Positions 1 through 7,539 of a stretch of DNA of 12,655 bases are shown in pieces (position 1 is the first letter of the stretch; each line of letters starts with the position of its first letter). The position numbers were made by a program, and so were the translations under genes. Below the pieces are notes generated by a model. It was not told where the DNA came from, ran no database searches, and saw only the letters and a program-made list of their open reading frames with translations. The stretch comes from Candidatus Aminicenantota bacterium (GTDB taxonomy: Bacteria; Acidobacteriota; Aminicenantia; S016-38). The stretch is from contig JAGHBF010000143.1 of assembly GCA_021161165.1 (NCBI GenBank), positions 1 to 12,655 of the forward strand, in the 5' to 3' direction.

Positions 1-1
1 G

Positions 2-1357
2 CCAAGGGAAATAGATGAGATAGAGCGCAGAATTATTCAGCTTGAAATAGAGCGTCAGGCACTTTCAAAGGAAGATGACCCGGAGGCAAAAGAAAGGCTG
101 TCAAAGATAGAAAAGGAATTAGCAGAGCTCAGGGAAAAAAGCGATGCGCTTAAAGCACAGTGGAAATCAGAGAAAGAGCTAATTTCTAAATCCAGAGAGC
201 TTAAAGAAAAAATAGATGAACTCAAACGCCAGTTAGAGAAGGCTCAAAGGGAGGGTAACCTGGAACTTGCGGCTAAAATTCAGTACGGAGAAATTCCTGC
301 AGTGCAAAGAGAGCTGGAAGAAGTTCACAAAAAACTGGAAGAGATACAGAAAGAAGGAGGGCTGCTCAAGGAAGAAGTGGACGAGGAAAGGATTGCACAG
401 GTTGTATCACGCTGGACAGGGATTCCTATTACCAAACTTATGGAAAGTGAGAAAGAAAAACTTGTTCATCTGGAGGAGAGACTCCGTAGAAGAGTTGTTG
501 GCCAAGATCATGCTTTAAAAGCGGTGGCCAATGCTATCAGAAGGGCGAGAGCAGGGCTCCAGGATCCTAACAGACCCATTGGTTCCTTTATCTTCCTTGG
601 TCCAACCGGGGTTGGAAAAACGGAGCTTGCAAAGGCTCTGGCTGAGGAACTGTTTGATGACGAGAGAGCAATGGTTCGTCTGGATATGTCCGAATACATG
701 GAAGCCCATTCTGTTTCCAAGCTTATAGGTTCTCCTCCGGGATATGTGGGTTATGAAGAAGGTGGGCAGCTTACCGAGGCAGTAAAACGCAGACCATATA
801 CCATAGTTCTCTTCGATGAGATAGAAAAAGCTCATCCCGATGTCTTTAATATACTCCTTCAAATCCTTGATGACGGGCGTCTTACTGATAACAAAGGAAG
901 AACAGTTGACTTCAGAAATACTGTTATCATTATGACCTCCAATATAGGTTCTCACCTGATCCAGGACCTAGTTGGGAATGAAGAAAGAATGAGGGAAGAG
1001 GTGATGAATCTTCTTCGCAGGAGTCTAAAGCCCGAATTTCTCAACCGTATAGATGAAATAGTGATATTCAAGCCGTTAAGCAAAGAGGTTATCTATGAAA
1101 TCATAGATATTCAGATGGAGAGACTTCGCAAACTGCTCGAGCCCAAGAAGATAACCATAGAACTTTCAGAGAAGGCGAAGGAATTTCTCGTGGAAAAAGG
1201 ATATAACCCGGTCTATGGAGCGAGACCTCTCAGAAGAGCCATCCAGCGTCATATACAGGATCCTCTGGCAATAGAAATACTTGAAGGAAAGATTAAGGAA
1301 GGAGACAGCGTGATTGCAGACGTAGAAGATGGTCAGATAGTTTTCAGGAAAAAATAA
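2..1357 (+). CDS. clpB: ATP-dependent disaggregase ClpB, C-terminal part (5' end outside window)
   Basis: About 451 residues of ClpB, the AAA+ disaggregase that with DnaK resolubilises aggregated cytosolic protein. The frame is open from base 2, so the N-domain and most of the first ATPase lie upstream. Residues 1-130 of the fragment are a highly charged heptad-rich coiled coil, the M-domain that docks DnaK. The second AAA+ domain follows: RWTGIP linker near 137-142, Walker A GPTGVGKTE at 200-208, pore loop GYVG at 247-250, Walker B VLFDEIEKAH near 269-278, sensor-1 TSN near 312-314, arginine finger in FLNRIDEI near 349, and sensor-2 GARPLRR at 406-412. All key residues are present. The M-domain distinguishes it from ClpA and ClpC. 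It is followed directly by a hairpin terminator. No promoter can be judged because the start is outside the window. Confidence 0.97.
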   Translation, partial: PREIDEIERRIIQLEIERQALSKEDDPEAKERLSKIEKELAELREKSDALKAQWKSEKELISKSRELKEKIDELKRQLEKAQREGNLELAAKIQYGEIPAVQRELEEVHKKLEEIQKEGGLLKEEVDEERIAQVVSRWTGIPITKLMESEKEKLVHLEERLRRRVVGQDHALKAVANAIRRARAGLQDPNRPIGSFIFLGPTGVGKTELAKALAEELFDDERAMVRLDMSEYMEAHSVSKLIGSPPGYVGYEEGGQLTEAVKRRPYTIVLFDEIEKAHPDVFNILLQILDDGRLTDNKGRTVDFRNTVIIMTSNIGSHLIQDLVGNEERMREEVMNLLRRSLKPEFLNRIDEIVIFKPLSKEVIYEIIDIQMERLRKLLEPKKITIELSEKAKEFLVEKGYNPVYGARPLRRAIQRHIQDPLAIEILEGKIKEGDSVIADVEDGQIVFRKK

Positions 1358-1365
1358 TATAGATT

Positions 1366-1391
1366 AAGCCCCCTTTCGGGGGCTTTCTTTT
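1366..1391. terminator. Bidirectional intrinsic terminator between clpB and the M14 peptidase gene
   Basis: An 8-bp perfect stem AAGCCCCC / GGGGGCTT (1366-1373 with 1378-1385) closes a TTTC loop, which reads as a GAAA tetraloop on the other strand. On the + strand it is followed by TTTCTTTT, eight bases after the clpB stop. The convergent gene ends at 1405, so the same hairpin can stop transcription from both sides. Confidence 0.9.
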
Positions 1392-1404
1392 ATTGCTGGT
1401 AAAC

Positions 1405-3873
1405 TTACTGATAAAGTGCGTTTAGCAGGAAGTTAAAAGTTCCAACACTTTGACCTCTGTTTACGACCTTAAAACCGTAAAGGAATATTTTTCCTTTTCC
1501 TCTTTTTACTTCAAGAAGTACTGATTTTCCACGGACAATGTCGTTGTTGAATGCTATACCGCTTATTATAGGGTCATAAAATGGAAAAGTGAGGACAGAT
1601 AGCCCTTCCTTAGCATCAAAAACGGGTTGTTCATCATAGAAAACTATTGCATTTCTTTGAAACCCTCTTGCAAGCGGAGATCTCTTATTTACCTCTACAA
1701 TTAAAAGCGAACCCGGGGATGAAAATTTTCTTTTGTCCTTCTCTCTTGCGTCCATTGCTTTTATGTGAAACCTTTCAATAGCCCATAGTGTTGACCGCCC
1801 CAATGCTATAAGCATACCTCCACTATAGACGAAGTTTTCAATTTGCAGGGCTCCGTCTTCACCTATTCCGCCTTTGTATCTTTCAGGGACGTCATCTCTG
1901 CCGTAGAGTAATGCGCTGGAAAATATGTCTGGTATTATGAGAACATCCGCTTCTTTTAAGAGTGCTCCTGAGCGGATGAAGTCGTTATGGGCAACTCTGT
2001 AATTTACTCCTAATTTGTCAAAAACGTATCTAATCCAGCCTTCCTGCATAATAGGTCTGTATGACTGATAAATAACTGTTCTCATATGGCGAAGAGGTTT
2101 TAAATTATTTTTGTTTATTTTTTCCGCCTTTGCTACCAATCCGAGTTTTTTCACCATTTTTGATGTAAAAGGTGTTTTTCGGACGCAGTAAAATATACCT
2201 TCTCCTTTAGTGTATTTATACGCTCCAATTCCTCTTTTGAGAACCTCGTTAATTACCTTATATGAATAAGGAGAAGAAGAGGGAAGCAAGATGTAATTCC
2301 CTTCCCCATAAATTTTTCCCTGCAATGCTTCCGGATTCTCAACGATAGAGGTCTTTACACTAAATTTTTCCCTTGCTTCTATAACCTTTACCCCCATCTG
2401 AAGACCGAGTGACCATGCAGCCTCGTCGTATGGATAAACATATTTATTACGATTTTCCTCGATTTTAGGAAACCTTTTTATTTCAAGGAGGTCTTTTATA
2501 AAAGCTCTATATGGCTGAGACAGATGCACTATGAAATCTCCCTTCCCATAATGGGCTCCATCTACTGAGAAATTCTCCTCCGCTCTTTCAACCCTGACTC
2601 CCTGCCTTAAAAGAACTTCTATTAATTGCTTCACTGCTGCAGGATCCCTTTGTTCTTCAGGTATTATATATGCATAGGGGGGGATGGTTTTCCCAGCGTG
2701 TATCTGTTTTTTAGAGAGCCTGTAGAAATTTCTGAGATAATATTCCTTTTTATCAGCTATTTTTCTGAGGAGGGTTGTTGCTGTTATAAGTTCATATTCA
2801 ATTATGTCTCTCAGGTGCCACCATCCTCCTTCCCATGGCTCCAGAAGTGAGGATTGAATGAAGTTCCCTTTCAAACCCCTAAGTCTCGTCATATCCCGCT
2901 TTGTGAGGAAGACCGGCGAGGCATAATTGGCAGAGGCTGCCTCTGAAAGGAATGACATAACGTTGTGACGGAGAGGACATGCTCTGTTTGCCGACATATA
3001 CCAGGAATCAAAAATTGCTCCTGATACGACGCCTTTCTTTCCCGCCTCAGTCAGATTTTTTGCAACCTCTGCTCCTATAAGATTAACTTCCCTGAGAAGA
3101 AGGGGGTCTATATTTGGATTTATTGGGTCTTTATAGGGAGGGAAGAAGAATCTAACTCCGTTCTTTCCCATCTGGTGAACATCGTATATAAGAAGAGGAA
3201 AGTATTCCTTGTAATACACCGGAAGAACCAGGCGGGTTTCCTGAAGGTTCCCCATAAGCCAGTCCCTGTTATTGTCGTGTCCGGCATAGTAATGATAGAG
3301 CTTTACAGGATAAGATGCTTCATAGGGTGTTCCCAGCACTTCATAATACCAGTCATGAACTATATTTACTCCATCAGGATTGAGGGAGGGGAAGAGTAAA
3401 AGAACCACGTTGTCAAGAACTTCTCTGAACTTTTCCTCTGTTACCAATCGGTATGCCAGTTCTGTGGACATAAGAGCTGCACCCACCTCTGTTGAATGTA
3501 TGGTACAGGTTATGGCCACCACAGGTTTTCCTTCATTTATCAGATCTTCCAGTTGATCTTTTTCCATAGGCTGACCGGCATGAAGAATTCTGTTTATTTC
3601 CTTAATTCTTTTGAGGTTTTTGAGGTTGTTTTCAGATGAGATTACAGCCATGAAAAAAGGCCTCCCAAGGGTAGACTTTCCAAGGTAAACAAGCTTCACA
3701 TTTTTGGATGATTTTGCCAGAGCCTGGAAGTAAGCTTCAATCTTTTCCCATTTTGCAAGCTTGAAGTCATCTCCGGGTTTGAACCCAAGAATTTGTTCTG
3801 GAGAAGGAGAATTGCTGAATGCAAAGCCTGTTAAAATAAGGAATAAAACAACAATTTTGATAGCTCTTTTCAT
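1405..3873 (-). CDS. Exported M14-family zinc carboxypeptidase with amidotransferase-like C-terminal region
   Basis: An 822-residue protein with an N-terminal signal peptide (MKRAIKIVVLFLILTGFAFS), so it probably acts outside the cytoplasm on peptides. Residues about 40-330 form an M14 peptidase domain: zinc ligands H126 and E129 in HSTE, the third ligand H233 in YDVHQMG, substrate-carboxylate residues in NNRDW (201-205), NPDG at 165-168, and the probable catalytic Glu E311 in SFLSEAA. All are intact. The C-terminal half is not peptidase. Around 640-695 it has the alternating strand/glycine pattern of a class I glutamine amidotransferase-like fold (DVLIIPD 643-649, GGMLIALG 685-692), but no obvious catalytic Cys nucleophile, so it may be structural. 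The start is fixed by AGGAGG at 3881-3886 (complement), 7 nt before ATG. It is divergent from larE. M14 membership is firm; substrate is unknown. Confidence 0.9.
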   Translation of the reverse strand: MKRAIKIVVLFLILTGFAFSNSPSPEQILGFKPGDDFKLAKWEKIEAYFQALAKSSKNVKLVYLGKSTLGRPFFMAVISSENNLKNLKRIKEINRILHAGQPMEKDQLEDLINEGKPVVAITCTIHSTEVGAALMSTELAYRLVTEEKFREVLDNVVLLLFPSLNPDGVNIVHDWYYEVLGTPYEASYPVKLYHYYAGHDNNRDWLMGNLQETRLVLPVYYKEYFPLLIYDVHQMGKNGVRFFFPPYKDPINPNIDPLLLREVNLIGAEVAKNLTEAGKKGVVSGAIFDSWYMSANRACPLRHNVMSFLSEAASANYASPVFLTKRDMTRLRGLKGNFIQSSLLEPWEGGWWHLRDIIEYELITATTLLRKIADKKEYYLRNFYRLSKKQIHAGKTIPPYAYIIPEEQRDPAAVKQLIEVLLRQGVRVERAEENFSVDGAHYGKGDFIVHLSQPYRAFIKDLLEIKRFPKIEENRNKYVYPYDEAAWSLGLQMGVKVIEAREKFSVKTSIVENPEALQGKIYGEGNYILLPSSSPYSYKVINEVLKRGIGAYKYTKGEGIFYCVRKTPFTSKMVKKLGLVAKAEKINKNNLKPLRHMRTVIYQSYRPIMQEGWIRYVFDKLGVNYRVAHNDFIRSGALLKEADVLIIPDIFSSALLYGRDDVPERYKGGIGEDGALQIENFVYSGGMLIALGRSTLWAIERFHIKAMDAREKDKRKFSSPGSLLIVEVNKRSPLARGFQRNAIVFYDEQPVFDAKEGLSVLTFPFYDPIISGIAFNNDIVRGKSVLLEVKRGKGKIFLYGFKVVNRGQSVGTFNFLLNALYQ

Positions 3874-3893
3874 TTTTCGACCTCCTTTTATTA

Positions 3894-3922
3894 GATATAC
3901 GATTTATTTTGTTTTATGTAAA
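3894..3922 (-). promoter_or_regulatory. Probable sigma70-type promoter of the M14 peptidase gene
   Basis: On the complement strand TTTACA (3917-3922; 5 of 6 to the -35 consensus) is followed after exactly 17 bases by TATATC (3894-3899; 4 of 6 to the -10 consensus). Transcription would begin near 3887, just ahead of the AGGAGG ribosome site, giving a very short leader. Confidence 0.4.
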
Positions 3923-3924
3923 AT
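3919..3924 (+). promoter_or_regulatory. Candidate -10 box for a leaderless larE transcript
   Basis: TAAAAT (5 of 6 to TATAAT) ends 6 bases before the larE ATG at 3931. Transcription from it would begin at or next to the start codon, which agrees with the absence of any Shine-Dalgarno upstream. No good -35 box sits 17 bases upstream, so the call is tentative. It overlaps the -35 of the divergent promoter. Confidence 0.3.
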
Positions 3925-3930
3925 TTAAAT

Positions 3931-4683
3931 ATGGAAAGAGTAAAAGAAATTTTGAGCAAATTTAAGGGAGGAATAATTGCTTTTTCAGGGGGGAAAGATT
4001 CTCTTGCCCTCTGTCTTTTGGCAAAAGAAGTTTTCGGAAAGAAGTATCTCTGTATAACTGTTAAGTTCCCCTATACCCATTCTTGGATTCTGGAAAAATC
4101 AAGAGAGCTGGCCAAAAAGTTTTCATTGAAGCACAAAATTGTGGAATTGCCTATTCCTTACGAACTGAAAGAAAATCAGCCTCTCAGGTGCTACTGGTGC
4201 AAAAAGAGAATGTTTGAGGAGTTGAAAAAACAATTAAAAAGAGGATGGGTCGTTATGGAAGGTAGCACAAAGGAGGAAGAAGAAAGAGATGGTCTGAGAG
4301 CAGCATGGGAGGAAGGGGTAGTTTCCCCATTTGTGGATGCCGGCATAACTCAGAAGTCCGTTAAAAAATTTCTCAAGGAACTGGGGGTAGAAGAAATTCC
4401 ATCTGAAACTTGTTTACTAACAAGAATACCTTTAAGAACAAAAGTTGATATTAACTTGCTTAAAAGGATAGAAAAATTGGAAGATCTGATAAGAGAATAT
4501 GGTATAGGAAAGGTAAGAGCAAGATGGCATAATGGTGTTCTAAGAATTGAGGTCCCGGAAGAAGAAATAGAAAAAGTCATCAGAATAAAAAAGGAAGTTT
4601 TAAAGAAAGCGAGGAGACTAAAATTTCCCTTTGTTTGCTTGGACCTTTCAGGTTACTCTCGTGGCTCAATGAATAATCTATAG
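3931..4683 (+). CDS. larE: LarE-type ATP-dependent sulfur transferase (PP-loop)
   Basis: A 250-residue cytosolic protein of the LarE family. LarE adenylates and then thiolates the pyridinium dicarboxylate precursor of the nickel-pincer nucleotide cofactor of lactate racemase-type enzymes. The PP-loop ATP site SGGKDS is at 19-24. C161 in ETCLLTRIP matches the position of the sulfur-donating Cys of LarE. C87 and C90 in RCYWCKK add two more cysteines; some LarE-type proteins with such a triad carry sulfur on a 4Fe-4S cluster instead of sacrificing the Cys. The C-terminus has the family ending LDLSGYSRGSMN (237-248). No larA, larB or larC is visible in the window. ATG at 3931 is the only sensible start and lacks a Shine-Dalgarno. 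An 89-bp gap separates it from cstA. The family is secure; the cofactor product is inferred. Confidence 0.85.
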   Translation: MERVKEILSKFKGGIIAFSGGKDSLALCLLAKEVFGKKYLCITVKFPYTHSWILEKSRELAKKFSLKHKIVELPIPYELKENQPLRCYWCKKRMFEELKKQLKRGWVVMEGSTKEEEERDGLRAAWEEGVVSPFVDAGITQKSVKKFLKELGVEEIPSETCLLTRIPLRTKVDINLLKRIEKLEDLIREYGIGKVRARWHNGVLRIEVPEEEIEKVIRIKKEVLKKARRLKFPFVCLDLSGYSRGSMNNL

Positions 4684-4759
4684 CTCAGTTTGTTTGCACT
4701 GCTGGATTTTTGAAAGCCAAAATTTAACTCTCCATTGAAATTTTTTTAGAATTTTTAAG

Positions 4760-4775
4760 AAGGAGGTTTGAATTG
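4760..4775 (+). promoter_or_regulatory. Ribosome binding site that selects a TTG start for cstA
   Basis: AAGGAGG at 4760-4766 lies 6 bases before TTG at 4773. The nearby ATG at 4777 is in a different frame and cannot serve the transporter, so the TTG is the start. Confidence 0.75.
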
Positions 4776-6410
4776 AATGCAGGAGTAATTGCAATACTTG
4801 GTCTCATCTGGTTTTTCATAATTTACAAGTTTTACGGGGACCTGCTGGACAGAAAGGTTATAAAGCCTAACAATTCTCAGAAAACTCCGGCACACGAATT
4901 ATACGATGGAGTAGATTATGTGCCTGCTCCTCCATCTGTTCTTTTCGGGCACCATTTTTCTTCCATAGCTGGTGCGGGACCAATTGTAGGACCTATCCTT
5001 GCGTACTCTCTCTTTGGATGGGGTCCAGCCCTGCTCTGGATACTTCTTGGGACAGCTTTTATAGGCATGGTCCATGATTATTTCTCGCTTATGACCTCCG
5101 TCAGAAACAAAGGAGTTAGTATAGCTGAAATTGCAGAGACAGTAATTTCAAGAACTGCCAAATGGCTATTCTCCGTATTTGTCTGGTTCTCCTTGGTTCT
5201 TGTTATAGCCGTTTTTTCAGTTATAACTGCTCAGACCCTGGAGGCCAAACCACAGATTGCCATTCCCACACTGGGGCTCATAGTTTTGGCAATCCTCTTT
5301 GGTCTCGCAGTCTACAGACTCAAGATGAAAGTTCTTCCTGCTACGCTTATAGCCTGGGTGTTGCTTTTTGTTCTGGTCTGGCTTGGCTATAAATTCCCCA
5401 TAAAAGCAGGATTCAATACATGGTTTTATGTGTTTTTAATCTATGCATTTATAGCCTCTGGCCTTCCTGTATGGTTTCTCCTTCAACCCAGAGATTATCT
5501 TAGCATGACAATTCTTTTTGTGGGACTTATTGTGGGATATGTGGGGCTTTTTGCTATGCATCCGCATGTGAGTGGTCCCGTTTACCATAAGTTTACCTCA
5601 TCTCAGGGTCCTCTTGTTCCCATGCTGTTCATAATAATAGCCTGTGGTGCGATCTCAGGGTTTCATTCGCTGGTGGGGTCTGGAACCACTGCCAAACAGC
5701 TTGATAAGGAGGGGCATGGAAGAATCGTGGGAAGTGGAGCAATGATTTTTGAAGGTATCCTTGCTTTGCTGGTTCTTCTTCTAATGGCTGGAGCCCTCCA
5801 CTGGGGGGAGGGAAAAGGTCAGTTTTTCCTGCATTCCATCTTGGGGAAGGGCGGTCCAATTGTGGCGTTTGGAACGGGCTTCGGCAGGGCTGTTTCCACC
5901 CTTGGTGCCTCCCTTTCCGCAGCCACAGCTTTCGGAATACTCATGCTCAATGCTTTTGTGCTGACATCTCTTGATACCTCAGTAAGACTGAGCAGATTCG
6001 TTTTTCAGGAAGCGATAGCAAAGAACTCCAGGTGGCTTACAAATCGCTGGGTAGCAGCATTTGTGGGAATTGCCCTTGCATGGTCCTTTGCTGCGACAAA
6101 TTCATGGAAGATAATCTGGCCTGCTTTTGGAGGGGCAAATCAGCTTGTTGCAGCGCTATCTCTGTTCACAGTAACTGCATACATTGCGGGCCTGAAAAGG
6201 CCTACCCTATACAGCCTCATTCCGGCAATTTTTATGTGGCTGGTTACAGAATCAGCCCTCGGTTATTTGCTGATATTTAAATTCGCGCCCCATGCTACAA
6301 AGAGCACAGGAAAGCTTCTTTTAACACTGGTGACAGCAACTTTAATAGTGCTTGGAATTATGGTAGGTTATGAAGCCCTTTTGTCTATAAAAAAGAAATG
6401 GAAAAAATAA
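4773..6410 (+). CDS. cstA: CstA-family carbon starvation transporter
   Basis: A 545-residue polytopic membrane protein of the CstA family, whose characterised members import pyruvate or peptides when carbon is scarce. The family signature is seen in DGVDYVPAPPSVLFGHHF (45-62) followed by SSIAGAGPIVGP. Many hydrophobic segments follow along the whole length, and conserved polar patches such as GFHSLVGSGTTAKQ (near 292-305) and the LDTSVRLSRF segment are kept. It is shorter than the roughly 700-residue enterobacterial CstA, matching the compact type. Translation begins at TTG with a strong Shine-Dalgarno. The gene ends with a 13-bp overlap with the next gene, opening an operon of seven. The substrate cannot be decided from sequence. 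Confidence 0.92.
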   Translation: MNAGVIAILGLIWFFIIYKFYGDLLDRKVIKPNNSQKTPAHELYDGVDYVPAPPSVLFGHHFSSIAGAGPIVGPILAYSLFGWGPALLWILLGTAFIGMVHDYFSLMTSVRNKGVSIAEIAETVISRTAKWLFSVFVWFSLVLVIAVFSVITAQTLEAKPQIAIPTLGLIVLAILFGLAVYRLKMKVLPATLIAWVLLFVLVWLGYKFPIKAGFNTWFYVFLIYAFIASGLPVWFLLQPRDYLSMTILFVGLIVGYVGLFAMHPHVSGPVYHKFTSSQGPLVPMLFIIIACGAISGFHSLVGSGTTAKQLDKEGHGRIVGSGAMIFEGILALLVLLLMAGALHWGEGKGQFFLHSILGKGGPIVAFGTGFGRAVSTLGASLSAATAFGILMLNAFVLTSLDTSVRLSRFVFQEAIAKNSRWLTNRWVAAFVGIALAWSFAATNSWKIIWPAFGGANQLVAALSLFTVTAYIAGLKRPTLYSLIPAIFMWLVTESALGYLLIFKFAPHATKSTGKLLLTLVTATLIVLGIMVGYEALLSIKKKWKK

Positions 6411-6667
6411 AGGAATGGCTTAAAGGTTTTTTAAAAGGAGCCTTTGAGGATACCCTTTTTGAATCTTTAGAAAAAGAAGCTACTGAGACTCAGGAAATGC
6501 TTCTTACCCTGCTTTTCCTTAACTTTGCAGGTCTTGAAAATCCCTTCAGTTTTTATCTTTTTGAACTTCTTCCATACATGGAGATTAATGAGCATTTTCT
6601 GAGGAGAATGCTTTTCAAAGAGGAAAGATTGCCTGTGCTCTTTTCGAGATTTGAAGGTTGGGCATGA
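6398..6667 (+). CDS. Small helical protein linked to CstA and an ArsA-like ATPase (resembles the cory-CC-star family)
   Basis: An 89-residue soluble, mostly helical protein. It overlaps the end of cstA by 13 bp and shares an ATGA overlap with the following ATPase gene, so it is almost certainly co-translated. The first 35 residues are charged and amphipathic. A conserved-looking block follows: NPFSFYLFELLPYMEINEHF (48-67). From memory this block resembles the small cory-CC-star proteins that sit beside CstA and an ArsA-family ATPase in other genomes (NP..YY.LELLPY). Those end in a Cys-Cys pair. This one ends FEGWA and has no cysteine at all, so it is either a divergent member or a different family. 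No Shine-Dalgarno is seen, consistent with coupling to cstA. Function is unknown; an adaptor between transporter and ATPase is a guess. Confidence 0.75.
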   Translation: MEKIKEWLKGFLKGAFEDTLFESLEKEATETQEMLLTLLFLNFAGLENPFSFYLFELLPYMEINEHFLRRMLFKEERLPVLFSRFEGWA

Positions 6668-7509
6668 AGATTTATCTGGTAGGGGGAAAAGGGGGAGTGG
6701 GAAAGACCACCATTGCCGGATTCTTATCCATACTTCTTTCTGAGAGGGGGGATGTCCTTCTTTTATCTACTGACCTTGCTCATTCTCTTAAAGACTTTTT
6801 CTCCATAAAGAAAAAGGGAAAAAGAATAAAAATTAGACCCTCTCTGTGGATCTTTGAGCCGGACATTGAAAAAGCTCTTAAAAATTATATAGGAGATATA
6901 GACAAAAAAGTTCGGGAGAATTTTTCCCCTACTATTTATGAAGATATAAAACCTTTTCTGAAATTTTCTTCGCAAGACCCGGCTAATTATGACCTTGTGC
7001 TTTTTAACATACTTTCAAATGAAATCATCCGGGAGGAGCATGATTTTATGGTTGTGGATACTGCAGCCACTGCTCAAATTCTGAAATTTGCAACCCTTCC
7101 TGATAGACTCCTGCGCTGGTACGATCTCCTGATAAAATGGAGGAAAAAATATGTTGCTATGAGAGAGATGGCAAAGCTGAATGTGGGAGAAGAAAAATTT
7201 CTTCCCATTCTTTTAAGAAAAAAGGAAAAAATGGAAAAGGTAAAAAAAGAATTGGCTCAGGCAGATTTTATTTGGGTTTTGGAGCCAGCGAGACTTGCTT
7301 TTGATGAGACCGAAAAGGCTTTAAAAAACTTAAAAGGGAAGATAAAACTTTCTGCCTTGGTGATGAATAAAGTAAGCGGCAAAAAGCCTTCTGTGTTTGA
7401 TTTTCCTTCGCCATCGCTTATCGAGATTCCCCTGTTCGAAAGCGAGCCTCTTGCTGGAAGTCCTGAAGGTGAGAAGATTTCAGCAGAACTGAAAAAAATC
7501 TTGACTTAG
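6664..7509 (+). CDS. ArsA/Get3-like P-loop ATPase associated with CstA
   Basis: A 281-residue single-domain ATPase of the ArsA/Get3 branch of the SIMIBI (MinD-like) class. Deviant Walker A GGKGGVGKTT at 7-16 includes the signature lysine K9. Switch I is STDLAHSL (35-42), matching the D-P-A-H-S-L pattern of ArsA. The Walker B/switch II segment VVDTAATAQILKFATLP (129-145) corresponds to DTAPTGHTLRLL.LP. The base-recognition NKV lies at 236-238. Such enzymes dimerise around ATP and move a client. There is no cysteine in the protein, so neither the ArsA metalloid site nor the Get3 zinc CXXC is possible. ATG at 6664 is preferred over TTG at 6658 because it gives the native MKIYLVGGKGG start and a 4-bp overlap with the upstream stop. 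Its role with CstA is inferred from context. Confidence 0.88.
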   Translation: MKIYLVGGKGGVGKTTIAGFLSILLSERGDVLLLSTDLAHSLKDFFSIKKKGKRIKIRPSLWIFEPDIEKALKNYIGDIDKKVRENFSPTIYEDIKPFLKFSSQDPANYDLVLFNILSNEIIREEHDFMVVDTAATAQILKFATLPDRLLRWYDLLIKWRKKYVAMREMAKLNVGEEKFLPILLRKKEKMEKVKKELAQADFIWVLEPARLAFDETEKALKNLKGKIKLSALVMNKVSGKKPSVFDFPSPSLIEIPLFESEPLAGSPEGEKISAELKKILT

Positions 7510-7525
7510 TAAGCCTTTTTTTTTT
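7474..7525 (+). other. Bulged stem followed by a T10 run between the ATPase and transporter genes
   Basis: AAGATTTCAG (7474-7483) pairs with CTGAA...ATCTT (7489-7502) with four bulged adenines, at the very end of the ATPase gene. Ten thymines (7516-7525) follow 13 bases later. This is too far for a classical terminator but could act as a weak or paused one, splitting the operon. Confidence 0.3.
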
Positions 7526-7539
7526 ATCCTGATTATCCC

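Noticed and set aside
6658..6663. TTG at 6658 as start of the ArsA-like ATPase
   Set aside because: ATG at 6664 gives the usual short lead into the P-loop and the typical ATGA overlap; the TTG only adds two residues without a better ribosome site.
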